NCBI RefSeq assembly: GCF_037389425.1
Contig: NZ_JBBHKR010000064.1
Location: forward strand, 62,001-126,000
Direction of reading: 5' to 3'
DNA: 64,000 nt
Source: Stygiolobus sp037389425
GTDB lineage: Archaea; Thermoproteota; Thermoprotei_A; Sulfolobales; Sulfolobaceae
Shown here: piece after piece, positions 17,033 to 25,848 of the stretch
Position numbering within the stretch: position 1 is the first letter of the stretch
Layout of the letters: each line of letters begins with the position of its first letter
The notes under the pieces: generated by a model
What the model was told of the DNA's origin: nothing
The model's input: the letters and a program-made list of their open reading frames with translations, nothing else
The model's database searches: none
Program-made: the position numbers and the translations under genes

Positions 17033-17261
17033 TAAATATTTCCTCCTCTTTCCTCCTTTCAGCCTCACCTTCTTCCTTAAGGATCTCTTCCACCATTTTG
17101 GGATCAACCCTCACAATTTTAGGTTTTAAGGGACGTAAAACTAACTCCTCACCTTTCATCTCACCTAACAATATATCGTTTTCTTTTATCCCGAGTTTTT
17201 CCCTAACATCTTTTGGTAAGATAATTACACCTTTCTTCCTTAACTTTATTTGATAAACCAT
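17022..17261 (-). CDS. vapB: AbrB/SpoVT-type antitoxin, VapB family
   Basis: 79 residues. The N-terminal swapped-hairpin DNA-binding domain is typical: YQIKLRKKGVIILPKDVREKLGIKENDILL. The acidic C-terminal half (VEEILKEEGEAERRKEEEIF) would wrap around and block the VapC toxin. The pair is expected to repress its own promoter, which would lie in the A/T-rich 17262-17290 stretch. The toxin gene begins before its stop codon. Confidence 0.85.
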
Positions 17262-17421
17262 ATAATATAAGTTAAACTAATGTCTAAAGAGTTTAACCAT
17301 TAACCGAGAGGAGTATAGCACTACGAATAGTTTAAAGAATTATGAGGATTGTTGCTGAAGCAGATTCTGAAGAAGATATTGATAGGAGTACGTCTAACAA
17401 TTTCAATTAGATATAGTTGCT

Positions 17422-17604
17422 ATGGTGTATTCGCAAAACAGTGTAGCTTATAAGCACAGAATTTTGATTAAGGAAGGCGTGTCTGGATGCGGAACCAAGA
17501 CTAAGAGGATAGAGAATAAGGAAGTGCTAATACCAGACAAGCTATACCAACCTTACCCTTTGCAACAAAAGAGTGAAGAAGGAAATGCCAGAAAGCCGGT
17601 TTAG
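17422..17604 (+). pseudogene. Degraded fragment, partly duplicating the next gene
   Basis: A 60-codon frame whose first 11 residues (MVYSQNSVAYK) resemble MMYLQNAVAYD inside the following gene (about 18024-18056), also at DNA level. The rest (a lysine-rich stretch with one GCGTK) matches nothing I know. It looks like a leftover copy of part of a related gene fused to unrelated sequence, not a working gene. Confidence 0.3.
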
Positions 17605-17661
17605 TTGCTAATATAATAAAATTTTATACTTTATATAATGAATTTAACTAAGGGAAGAGTT

Positions 17662-18204
17662 ATGGAAGGAGAGAAGTTATCTTTTTCGAAATGGCTTGGT
17701 TTAGCATTGCTGTTTATAGGTTTCCCTACAGCAATAGCTACTGTAGTGTCGTTTTCGATTCCTTACTATTTATTACACAATGTAACTCTAACTAATACCC
17801 TTAGTACAATAATTCCATTAGTAGTATTTGTAATCTCAGTAACATACTTTAGTAAATATCTTCAGAGTCGCAATCTTATCAGTCCCTTCATGAAAAAGAG
17901 AACGATTACAATCTCACCAGATAGTGGGCAGCCTATTGATGAAAAATACATAAGGAGCTTTGAGGTTAATCTCAAGCTTATTAAGGGTGAGGAATATATC
18001 AAGCAGTTGGTCATGCTCGGCATGATGTATTTGCAAAATGCTGTAGCTTATGATAACAAGGATCTGTACTTGAGGGCTAAGGAGTATCTGGCAAGGGCTG
18101 AGGAGGCTATGGAGGGGAAGAATGTAAGCTTTGAGACTAGAATGTTGGTTGACAATTTGAGGAGTAAGATTGAGACGTATAAGTATCGTTTCGGAGAAAG
18201 ATAA
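17662..18204 (+). CDS. Hypothetical protein with two N-terminal membrane helices
   Basis: 180 residues from ATG 17662. Two hydrophobic segments (about residues 9-35 and 40-60) are followed by a soluble, helical, charged domain with GEEYIKQLVMLGMMYLQNAVAYDN and LRAKEYLARAEEAMEG, which has the rhythm of a TPR-like helical repeat. ATG 17662 has GGGAAGAG upstream and lies at the right distance from ttatata (17630-17637); ATG 17638 would add 8 residues. No family was recognised. It is an accessory gene close to the tRNA fragment at 18311. Confidence 0.5.
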   Translation: MEGEKLSFSKWLGLALLFIGFPTAIATVVSFSIPYYLLHNVTLTNTLSTIIPLVVFVISVTYFSKYLQSRNLISPFMKKRTITISPDSGQPIDEKYIRSFEVNLKLIKGEEYIKQLVMLGMMYLQNAVAYDNKDLYLRAKEYLARAEEAMEGKNVSFETRMLVDNLRSKIETYKYRFGER

Positions 18205-18671
18205 AGGCTTAAACGTACAGATTGTTTTAATTATTGTTACCAAATCTTACTCTTTTAGCAGTTGACTTATCGAGAAAACTGTCCGAAATTATCAGTAAAT
18301 GTAGTTAAGGTGCCGCCGCGGGGATTTGAACCCCGGACAGCCGGTTATCTCACCCGTTAATCCTAACGAATCGCTGCACTCTTGATTGAGGGATAGGCTC
18401 GTACGTTTTAAGAGGACTACTAAGACAGTAAATAGGAGCATTAGTACCATGATGTACTACATAGTCCTAGTCTTGTGGGAGAGAATGTTAATTCCAGAAT
18501 TTGTAGGTTAATTACGACACTATCTCCAGACTGTTGTAACTTCGGCAAAAATATATTATATAGAGTAAGATCGGAAAAAACTTAATATAATATACATTTT
18601 CTACATATTCCTCTATATTCTAAATACAGTATCTTTATCTAACATAAACGAAATAATCTATCCAGGTAAAG
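18205..18671. other. Gene-poor left flank of the putative island
   Basis: 467 bp without an intact gene. It contains the tRNA 3'-end copy at 18311-18344. Reading through that copy in the plus strand gives PPRGFEPRTAGYLTR then stop (about 18313-18360), resembling the att-spanning part of SSV-type integrases (compare the known PPGFEPGTSG), but no integrase body is present. The last 100 bp are A/T-rich and would hold the promoter of the gene at 18672. Confidence 0.35.
18311..18344 (-). repeat. tRNA 3'-end copy, candidate attachment-site remnant
   Basis: Thirty-four bases match the 3' end of the tRNA(CAU) gene at 22023-22056 with one difference (18340 against 22052), in the same orientation. They cover the T arm, the acceptor 3' strand and the discriminator base. 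No 5' half of a tRNA lies next to it. A copy of a tRNA 3' end downstream of the intact gene is the classic footprint of integration by a tRNA-targeting integrase. The source could also be another tRNA with the same T arm, such as tRNA-Asn. Confidence 0.6.
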
Positions 18672-19511
18672 ATGGAAATCAGTTCTAAAGTTGAATACAT
18701 AATAGGGAAAAACTTAATACCTAAAATAAAGTTCATTGTTTCTAATATCGAGATAAAAATTGAAAATAGTGAGTTAGAAGATAAACAATTCAAAGATTTT
18801 CTAAAATCGTATTATAACTTTTATGATAGTTCCAAGATAGATACCATTTTTATTATTGAAGTTAATTTAAATGATGAAACTTATAGAGGACTTGGCATTG
18901 GTTCATACGATACAAAGACTAATAATATCTCGTCTCTCTATTTCGAGTGGGAATCATTAACTAAATATGAAGTGCAAGCTGCTAGTGGTGGCTCCATAAT
19001 TTGCTGGGATTATTCTACTTATTCAAAAGCTTATCAAGGTGCGGTTAACATAAGTTCTGTCGCGGGAACATTAGAGGGTTTTCCATTAGAAGCAAATGTT
19101 ACATATTTAACTCTAAACGACGAGGGTGAGATAGTATTCCAAGGATATCAGAAAGGTATAGTTAAGACTATTAACGGGGTACGAGTTGGTAAAGTTAAAT
19201 TAGTTGGGTTTATTGATGAAAAATTCCGGTTGAATACTTCGCCGGGTTATACAGTATATCTGACACAGAAAAATGACAATATAATATCTGGAGTTTATAA
19301 TCAGATACAAGTAGACTCCATGGGTAGAATGTATTACGAGGCCGCCATTAGAGAATATAAAATATATGGTGGCAGAAAATTACCATTTGATGAGGTTATG
19401 ATATTTAAATGCAAAGATGCTAATTTCGATCAGATAAAGAATAATAAAAGAATAGATTCAATGTCACACATAGCATATTATATGCCGGCAAAAGACCCTT
19501 ACGGGAAATAA
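18672..19511 (+). CDS. Unknown beta-rich protein, first gene of QueC-like cassette
   Basis: I do not recognise this 279-residue protein. It has no signal peptide or membrane helix. From residue 55 on it alternates short strands and turns: TIFIIEVNLNDETYRGLGIG, then a Gly/Ser stretch AASGGSIICWDYS near 105-118, then a run of strands ending in KLPFDEVMIFKC and DSMSHIAYYMPAKDPYG. It is tightly linked to the QueC-like gene (2 bp gap) and to the transporter gene, so it is likely to be substrate, partner or processing enzyme of that pathway. Codons are strikingly A/T-rich (ATA, AAA, AAT) compared with housekeeping genes nearby. Confidence 0.65.
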   Translation: MEISSKVEYIIGKNLIPKIKFIVSNIEIKIENSELEDKQFKDFLKSYYNFYDSSKIDTIFIIEVNLNDETYRGLGIGSYDTKTNNISSLYFEWESLTKYEVQAASGGSIICWDYSTYSKAYQGAVNISSVAGTLEGFPLEANVTYLTLNDEGEIVFQGYQKGIVKTINGVRVGKVKLVGFIDEKFRLNTSPGYTVYLTQKNDNIISGVYNQIQVDSMGRMYYEAAIREYKIYGGRKLPFDEVMIFKCKDANFDQIKNNKRIDSMSHIAYYMPAKDPYGK

Positions 19512-19513
19512 TC

Positions 19514-20248
19514 ATGGTTGATGAAGCTATTATTCAACTTACTGGAGGAATAGATTCCACAGTGTTAGCGTATTATCTTAAAGATAAATATGTGTTGCAT
19601 GGAACTTTCATATATTACGGCTATCCTCCCCAGATAAGAGAATTAGAGTTAGTCAAAGAATTATCTAAAAAGCTCGATACCCCTCTAAAGATTATTGATT
19701 TTTCCTCTTATATTAAGTCTTTCGATCTCCCTCCAATAGGTTCTATACAATATATAATTAAGTATCAGTTTGTGATAGAAATCCTAGCATCTTTTTCAGC
19801 TTATCCGAATCTAAATACCATGTTTGTGGGCTGGCTTAAGGATGAGTGGAGTAATAAAATGAGTATCTTAAAAGGTATTGAATCTCTTACGGGTTTTAAG
19901 GTTATGGCACCTTTTCACACAATGGTAAAAAGTGAAGTTATTAAGTTGGGTAATGAATTAGGCGTAGATTTTACAAAAACTCATAGTTGCATTGTATCTG
20001 GAAAAATGCATTGCGGCATATGTATGCCGTGTAGATCTAGAAGAAGAGCTTTTGAAGAGGCAAAAGTTAAAGATCCCACCATCTACTACTTTAATTTGCC
20101 CCTTGCTGAGATAGATAAGTTATCAAGAGAACTAAGCCTGGAAGAGTTAGTAGAGAGGTATTTTAAGCCATTCTTGAAGTACACTGGAGAATATCCTAAA
20201 GACTTCGTGGATAACTTAGCCAACATTTTGAAAAAATATAACGGATGA
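19514..20248 (+). CDS. QueC-like ATP-PP-loop enzyme
   Basis: 244 residues. The PP-loop motif reads QLTGGIDSTVLAYYL (residues 8-22), close to SGGxDS with threonine for the first serine. The C-terminal zinc site of QueC is complete: SCIVSGKMHCGICMPCRSR gives four cysteines with the spacing C-x8-C-x2-C-x2-C. QueC turns a carboxylate of 7-carboxy-7-deazaguanine into a nitrile by ATP activation; relatives act in archaeosine synthesis, in secondary metabolism and in defence systems (QatC, Cap9). Here it sits between an unknown protein and an exporter-like protein, not among other queuosine/archaeosine genes, so a specialised role is more likely than tRNA modification. Confidence 0.8.
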   Translation: MVDEAIIQLTGGIDSTVLAYYLKDKYVLHGTFIYYGYPPQIRELELVKELSKKLDTPLKIIDFSSYIKSFDLPPIGSIQYIIKYQFVIEILASFSAYPNLNTMFVGWLKDEWSNKMSILKGIESLTGFKVMAPFHTMVKSEVIKLGNELGVDFTKTHSCIVSGKMHCGICMPCRSRRRAFEEAKVKDPTIYYFNLPLAEIDKLSRELSLEELVERYFKPFLKYTGEYPKDFVDNLANILKKYNG

Positions 20249-20254
20249 ATCTAA

Positions 20255-21328
20255 ATGAAGAATTATTACTTAGCATATAAGTCAATTATCTCATTTTTCA
20301 TAGGTTTCATGAGTTTTGCGTTCATAGCTTTAATGAAAATATCAGGCTTAAATGACTTTCAAATAGGGTTAATATTAAGTACTATATCAATATCTCAATT
20401 TATCACATACATTATTCTGGTGTCTTTCTCGATAAAGAGGAATCTCTTGGTCTCAGCGGCATTAGAACTTCTTGTACTAATAATCTTAATTATCCAAAGA
20501 TCCTTCCTTACTTTCACCCTCTCTGCAATTTTTATGGGTATCTCCAACTCTATAAATTCCTCAGTTATAATGCTTCAAAAAGGATTTACGAGAAAGGATT
20601 ATTCAATTATGATGACCTTAACTTACACCCTCAGCTTAGCAGGATTAGGAATATTCTACTTGAGTAGAATAATAGGGATAAAAATTCTCCTCATATTATT
20701 TATTCCTCTATTGTTTGCAAACCTAGTATTATCATCAATGCTTAGATATGAAGAGAATAAAGAGAGTTTATCGGAACTCTACTCTTGGTTAAAAAACGTC
20801 GGGAAGTTAGTTTTATTCTTTGGCTTCTTTGCAAGTTTAAGAAGAGTTGCAATCACAAGTTATATACCTTTAATTCTGCTTACAGTATTTTATACATATA
20901 CCCCGCAGGAAATAAGTTTATGCCTCATGATAATTCAAGTTCCTCTAATTATTTTCTTTTATATAGGCCATAAAATAAGTGAGAAAGTTTTCCTAATATT
21001 GTGTATAGCAGAATTAATTCTTTTCTTATCACTTTCTATGTTTTACCGAGAATCGATATTTCTCTTCTTATCCCTAATACTCTTAGCCAACATATCCTCA
21101 TCCTTAAGGGCACCAGTCGTTGAAGAAACAGTAGTCAAATTGTCAAATTTTAGCACAAAAATTTCTTCATTTTACCACTTGATGGATACTATCTTCTCAG
21201 CGTTAGCGTCAATCTTACTTGCATTTATCGTAAAACTGGGTTTGTTTTATGGAATTTTTATAATAGCAGGGTTATCTTCAATCTTGCCGTCTTTGTTTGT
21301 ATACAAGGTTATAGTAGAAAGGAAATAG
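20255..21328 (+). CDS. MFS-like membrane transporter
   Basis: 357 residues with 10-12 hydrophobic segments across the whole length, short loops, and a charged central loop (MLRYEENKESLSELYSWLKNVGK, about 164-186) dividing two halves, as in major facilitator proteins. The segment GLNDFQIGLILSTISISQF near residue 32 resembles the helix 1-2 region of MFS exporters. It starts 6 bp after the QueC-like gene. A role in exporting or importing the compound made by its neighbours is inference. Confidence 0.7.
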   Translation: MKNYYLAYKSIISFFIGFMSFAFIALMKISGLNDFQIGLILSTISISQFITYIILVSFSIKRNLLVSAALELLVLIILIIQRSFLTFTLSAIFMGISNSINSSVIMLQKGFTRKDYSIMMTLTYTLSLAGLGIFYLSRIIGIKILLILFIPLLFANLVLSSMLRYEENKESLSELYSWLKNVGKLVLFFGFFASLRRVAITSYIPLILLTVFYTYTPQEISLCLMIIQVPLIIFFYIGHKISEKVFLILCIAELILFLSLSMFYRESIFLFLSLILLANISSSLRAPVVEETVVKLSNFSTKISSFYHLMDTIFSALASILLAFIVKLGLFYGIFIIAGLSSILPSLFVYKVIVERK

Positions 21329-21429
21329 TAAATAATGTAGTGTTTAATATATCTTGAATTACTTTTTGAGTCAGTGTGAGCATAGTGCAGTCATTAAGCT
21401 ATGTATATTTTGTATAACCAGAATTATTT

Positions 21430-21660
21430 ATGAGCAGAAAGCTTGCAATCAGACAAGACCTAGCACGTCCTTCTTGTAGTAGTCATCATGTTGTCAAGTG
21501 TGGTAGGCCTTTGGGTAGGCAGAGGTATTTGTGTAGGTACTGCGGTAGGTATTTCCTCGGTAATGCTTCTTATTATCATCGCTCTAGGTCTAATTCTTTC
21601 TCTGTAATTAAATTGAAAGAAGAGCTAATAATAGGGAATTTAGTCCATTCAAATTCATAG
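21430..21660 (+). mobile_element. Truncated IS1-type InsA fragment
   Basis: A 76-codon frame whose first 55 residues carry a zinc-finger as in IS1 InsA: PSCSSHHVVKCGRPLGRQRY followed by LCRYCGRYFLG. The frame then changes to unrelated sequence and stops; no InsB part follows. It is a dead insertion-sequence remnant inside the putative island. Confidence 0.6.
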
Positions 21661-21796
21661 ACCTCAGGCTTTCGTGAGATATTAATATAACTCTTCTCTG
21701 CTTGACTTAACAATAATGATATCTTTCATTTTCATATTGCAGTCCTCTGAAGTCAATAGAAAGAATGGAATTCCTTCCAGACTATAGTTACCTCGT

Positions 21797-21979
21797 TTAT
21801 CCTTCTTTGTCTGATAAGCTCTTCTCCAGTGTCCTCTCTAAGATTTTGATCTTCTGATACTCCGTCAGCCCGAAAATGTCTATTATTCCTACCCCTCTTC
21901 TAATAAATACGTCAGAGACCTAATTGATATTATGCGTTTCCAGTTTCTTCCTCAGACGTTTCCAATCATACTCCCTCAT
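21797..21979 (-). pseudogene. Remnant ORF with one in-frame stop beside the tRNA
   Basis: From ATG 21979 the minus strand reads MREYDWKRLRKKLETHNIN, then TAG, then in the same frame VSDVFIRRGVGIIDIFGLTE and a further 20 helical residues to TAA at 21797. The continuity across the stop suggests one small gene killed by a point change. The family is not recognised. It starts 44 bp from the tRNA 3' end, where an integrated element would place its first gene. The rest of 21661-22022 shows nothing else. Confidence 0.4.
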
Positions 21980-22022
21980 AAGAACGTAAATCTCTTTCAA
22001 TTTATGATAAAGATTAGGGAGA

Positions 22023-22421
<399 letters not shown>

Positions 22422-23152
22422 TTATATTTGCAGAGGTTTTGTATCAGTATTTACAGTTATCCATAACCTTTTCCAATATTCTATAAATCCTATCTTCATA
22501 TAAACATAAATTGCATGGCTGTTATCTCCTCTCACGTACAATGAGGCTACTTTACCTCTTTTAATAAGGTCTTCAGTCAACATTGATACAACTGAAGTTG
22601 CAAAACCTCTATTCCTAAATTCTTCCTTAGTTAGGACTTCCACTATTACAGCAACTTTCTCTAGTTCAATCAATGTATAAGCCGCTGAGACTAGGTGATC
22701 GTTTAAAAACAATCTGTATGCAGTAGTTCATTTTTCTTTATCATCTGTAGTAACGTGTTACCCCTCTCTTTCCCATAGATTTTTAGTATTTCATTAGAGT
22801 CCTTCATATTCAACTCCCTAACATCCTCTCTCTTAAAGACTATAGGAGATCTACACACTATCAAGAGCTCTGGATAAATCTTACTGTTTGGAAAGTTCAA
22901 CAAAGATCTCCATCTAGGTTCCACAAACGGTACGAATTTGTCTTCCCTTATTGAACTCAGTAACTTTTTAGCTGTCTCTTCCTTCTCCGCGTAAAGCAGT
23001 ATCGTAATTGGCTTAAATTTTCTGTAAAACATTAAATAACCCTCATTAATTACCGTAAGATCTGCATACTCGTTATCGACCTCTGAGTCATAGATTTCAA
23101 ATGCAAACTTGACAGGATTCATTAAAAACAAACTCTTTAGTCTCTCGATCAA
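22422..23152 (-). pseudogene. GNAT-family acetyltransferase broken by a frameshift
   Basis: Two overlapping minus-strand frames together give one protein of about 240 residues. The first (23152 to 22703) holds the N-terminal half, ending GKERGNTLLQMIKKNELLHT. The second (from about 22728 to 22422) resumes with AYRLFLNDHLVSAAYTLIE and contains the acetyl-CoA motif EEFRNRGFATSVVSMLTEDL and YMKIGFIEYW. The shift lies near 22722-22730, close to a GTTTTTA run. The N-terminal domain resembles GCN5-related proteins with an extra lobe. Either a true pseudogene, a sequencing error, or less likely programmed frameshifting. Confidence 0.7.
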
Positions 23153-23383
23153 GTCCTTTACTTCTTAACTAGAATTTTTTAGCCGAATTTTAATTTTCTG
23201 TTCTGCGAAACCACTTTAGATAATTTCTCCTTACTCTTATGAGTTTGACAGTAAGTGGTATTTAGTCTATATTCTATAAGCATTTCACGATGTGCCTTCA
23301 GTACTTGAGGTGAACTGGGAAAAAAGTGAAAATTTTAAATATTACGAAACTAGCTTTAAAAAGTTGAAAGTTGATATATACTT

Positions 23384-24358
23384 ATGAAGACTATAATTTT
23401 AGGTGGAGGATTTGCAGGTTTATCTGCTTTAAAAACAAATCCTGACGCTTTACTTATAGATCAGAAAAGTTATTTTACTCTCACCCATAGGCTAGTGGAC
23501 GTAATAAAGACTGGAGATCCGAAGTTAGCTAAGATCCCTTACCATAAAGTATTGGTTGCTAGAGTGAGGAACGTGGATTTTAGGAAAAAGGTAGTTATCA
23601 CTGACAAGGGCGAGTTCCAATATGATAAATTGATAATAGCACTAGGGTATTCTCAGAAAATATTTCCGAACACAGAGAAAGTCGAAGACATACAAGATTC
23701 TCTAAAATTAAGAGATAAATTGTTGAAGGCTAAGTCTGTTGTAATATTAGGCGGAGGTAATTTAGGTGTTGAATTAGCAGGGATTATAAAAGAAATGGAT
23801 CCTTTGAAGGAAGTTTACCTAATAGAAGCACAAGATAGGCTTTTACCTTTTATGAGTACTGAGTCTTCAACTTATGCTTATGAATTACTTACTGGATTGG
23901 GAGTAAAGGTATTACTTAAGAATAAAGTAGAAAAAATAGAGAAGAATCTAGTAGTAACTAACGATCATGAGATTAGAGCTGATCTCATAATTTCATCTGT
24001 AGGATTTAAGGGCTCCCCGATGATCAGTGAGATTGGACTAACCAATATAAACGGTAGGATGATAGTAGATGATTATCTTAAGTCGGTTGACTACGATGAC
24101 GTATATGGAGCCGGAGATTGTGCAACGACGACGAAATTCATACCAATGTCAGCTCAAGTAGCAGTCCAATCGGGAAGAAGAGCGATGTTGAATGCATTAG
24201 GGGAGGATGAAAAGTTTAGGTTTAACCAACTAGCCATAATAGTCAGGATAGGGGGAATTTATTTTGGTGATTTTTATGGTAAATTTGTGAAAGGTGAGCT
24301 AGCTGAATTAGCGGAAAAAGTGGGTATATTTAGAGCTATTAGACTCGTAATATCGTAA
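23384..24358 (+). CDS. NADH dehydrogenase type 2-like FAD oxidoreductase
   Basis: 324 residues with two Rossmann motifs: FAD site TIILGGGFAGLSAL at residues 3-16 and NAD(P)H site SVVILGGGNLGVELAG near 120. The late FAD motif VYGAGDCATT is near 244. The C-terminal helices (GDFYGKFVKGELAELAEKVG) lack a clear transmembrane span but may be amphipathic for membrane contact. The family includes NDH-2 and sulfide:quinone reductases; the cysteines of sulfide:quinone reductase are missing, so NADH or related dehydrogenase is preferred. ctttaaaaag at about 23353-23362 is a suitable TATA box about 25-30 bp ahead of the ATG. Confidence 0.82.
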   Translation: MKTIILGGGFAGLSALKTNPDALLIDQKSYFTLTHRLVDVIKTGDPKLAKIPYHKVLVARVRNVDFRKKVVITDKGEFQYDKLIIALGYSQKIFPNTEKVEDIQDSLKLRDKLLKAKSVVILGGGNLGVELAGIIKEMDPLKEVYLIEAQDRLLPFMSTESSTYAYELLTGLGVKVLLKNKVEKIEKNLVVTNDHEIRADLIISSVGFKGSPMISEIGLTNINGRMIVDDYLKSVDYDDVYGAGDCATTTKFIPMSAQVAVQSGRRAMLNALGEDEKFRFNQLAIIVRIGGIYFGDFYGKFVKGELAELAEKVGIFRAIRLVIS

Positions 24359-24418
24359 AAACGTTTTGACGGTATTAACGGGATAAAACTTTAAAATTAA
24401 TGGGTAAAATAATAACTT

Positions 24419-24508
24419 GCCGCCGTAGCTCAGACTGGTAGAGCGCCGGCCTTGTAAGGTCTATCTCGAGATAGCCGGTGGTCCGGGGTTCAAGTCCCCG
24501 CGGCGGCT
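24419..24508 (+). tRNA. tRNA-Thr (UGU) with anticodon-loop intron
   Basis: Acceptor GCCGCCG pairs with CGGCGGC, discriminator T; D arm GCTC/GAGC; anticodon stem CCGGC/GCCGG with loop CTTGTAA, anticodon TGT. Sixteen bases (GGTCTATCTCGAGATA) follow position 38 as intron and can form the archaeal bulge-helix-bulge. T arm CGGGG-TTCAAGT-CCCCG. The mature length is 74. The 3' end overlaps the C-terminal codons of a small gene on the other strand. Confidence 0.93.
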
Positions 24509-24636
24509 TTCTTTTCTCTCAGATATTTTATGAGGGCCTCTCTTATTATCTCACTTCTGGTGTTTCTAGAATTAACTGCATAGAGGTCAAGCTCTTGTAA
24601 CAACTCTTCTTCGACCTTGAACGTGATTACTCTCAT
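24490..24636 (-). CDS. Ribbon-helix-helix (CopG-type) regulator, 48 aa
   Basis: This short frame reads MRVITFKVEEELLQELDLYA followed by VNSRNTRSEIIREALIKYLR, a complete ribbon-helix-helix: one strand, then two helices with the turn NSRNTRSE. Such proteins bind DNA as dimers. The last codons (KKAAAGT) and the stop lie inside the tRNA-Thr 3' end on the other strand (19 bp overlap), so this C-terminus is dictated by the tRNA sequence. No obvious operator was identified; its upstream region faces the sufD 3' end. Confidence 0.75.
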   Translation of the reverse strand: MRVITFKVEEELLQELDLYAVNSRNTRSEIIREALIKYLREKKAAAGT

Positions 24637-24705
24637 GCTCCCTCAGTATTACCTTTTACGTAGATTATAAATAAGGGATTTTTCGCTTAAGTCAGAATAG
24701 AGAGA

Positions 24706-25848
24706 CTAGACTGAAACTAATACTTTTGCCTCCGTAAGTATTTCGTCGATTATTTTCTCTAAGAACTGAGGATCATTTTCATCTATTATGAAACCTTTAA
24801 TTATCATGGACTCTGCTTCTTTTCTGCTGAATCCTCTAGTCTCCAGATAAAAGATAAGCTCATCTGGTACTCTCGAAATTGAAGCTGAGTGCTTTGCTAA
24901 CTGAACCCTCCCAGTCTTGACCTCTAACATTGGAGCAACTACTGCTTTAGAGTCCTTACCGATGTTATACGCTCTACCTATTATAGATGTTGAGGAATCT
25001 AACGCCTCTTCTGATACTATTGCATCTCCTCCTATTACGGACAATGCGGAATCTGTAGATATAGCCTTTAGCATGCCATCGCTTTTACTCCTTTTACCTT
25101 TATGAATTGCACTTACTCTTACATTTATATTATCATCATTTAATCCTATGGTCTTTGCTGAAAATGTAGATATTGCGTTTTCCATTAATTCGATTGAGTA
25201 ACTTACATGTGAGATAAACGACCTTGAGGTGAAAATGTTGGTGTTAAGCTCTCCTTTTACTAATGCCTTGGAATAAATGAATAGGTTAGAGGAAAGCCCT
25301 ATTATAGTAAGATTTAGCTGTGCATCTCTTCCTACTTCAAAGGATATAACAGATGAGGTCATTCCATCCTTCGGACTATCGCTCATATAAACGAAGTCCA
25401 TCGTGTCTCCGTCTTCTACTTTAACCTCTAAATTTAGGGGATAAAATACTCCTTCAGAAGACGTGTGGTAAAATAGGATCTTCTTTGACTTTAAATTTGA
25501 TGAAGATATGGTGATCTTATTTGATAATGCGAGTGTTAAGCTTACTAGCTTATGTTCCTCGGCTTTTATAAGTGAGTTAGTGGGTTCATCCTTTGTTTCG
25601 ATCTCAGATGGATAAGTAATTTCAGTATAACCATCTATCTTTCTTCCTTCCTTCGAGGGCAAGAAATCATTAACTTGTAGGTTCAATTTTTCAAATCTGC
25701 TCCAGTCTGTGTAGTGTTTTAGAGTAGGGGAATCGTTAATCCTCTGATAAGGGAGGGATAAATATAATGATAAAAGTCTTTCTCTTTCACTTTTATTACT
25801 AAACTTTGAAATATACTGTTGAGCTGAGGAAAAATCTATTATGGACAT
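24706..25848 (-). CDS. sufD: Fe-S cluster assembly protein SufD
   Basis: The scaffold partner of SufB in Fe-S cluster assembly, 380 residues. The C-terminal beta-helix core is recognisable by SSTSIIGRAYNIGKDSKAVVAPMLEV and AKHSASISRVPDELIFYLETRGFSRKEAESMIIKGFI, the standard SufB/SufD ending. The N-terminal 120 residues are less conserved. It directly overlaps the end of sufB (1 bp) and is the last gene of sufC-sufB-sufD. Confidence 0.92.
   Translation of the reverse strand: MSIIDFSSAQQYISKFSNKSERERLLSLYLSLPYQRINDSPTLKHYTDWSRFEKLNLQVNDFLPSKEGRKIDGYTEITYPSEIETKDEPTNSLIKAEEHKLVSLTLALSNKITISSSNLKSKKILFYHTSSEGVFYPLNLEVKVEDGDTMDFVYMSDSPKDGMTSSVISFEVGRDAQLNLTIIGLSSNLFIYSKALVKGELNTNIFTSRSFISHVSYSIELMENAISTFSAKTIGLNDDNINVRVSAIHKGKRSKSDGMLKAISTDSALSVIGGDAIVSEEALDSSTSIIGRAYNIGKDSKAVVAPMLEVKTGRVQLAKHSASISRVPDELIFYLETRGFSRKEAESMIIKGFIIDENDPQFLEKIIDEILTEAKVLVSV

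Noticed and set aside
18311..18460. A second complete tRNA gene
   Set aside because: Only the T arm and 3' acceptor strand are present; no D arm or matching 5' acceptor strand is found to the right of it.
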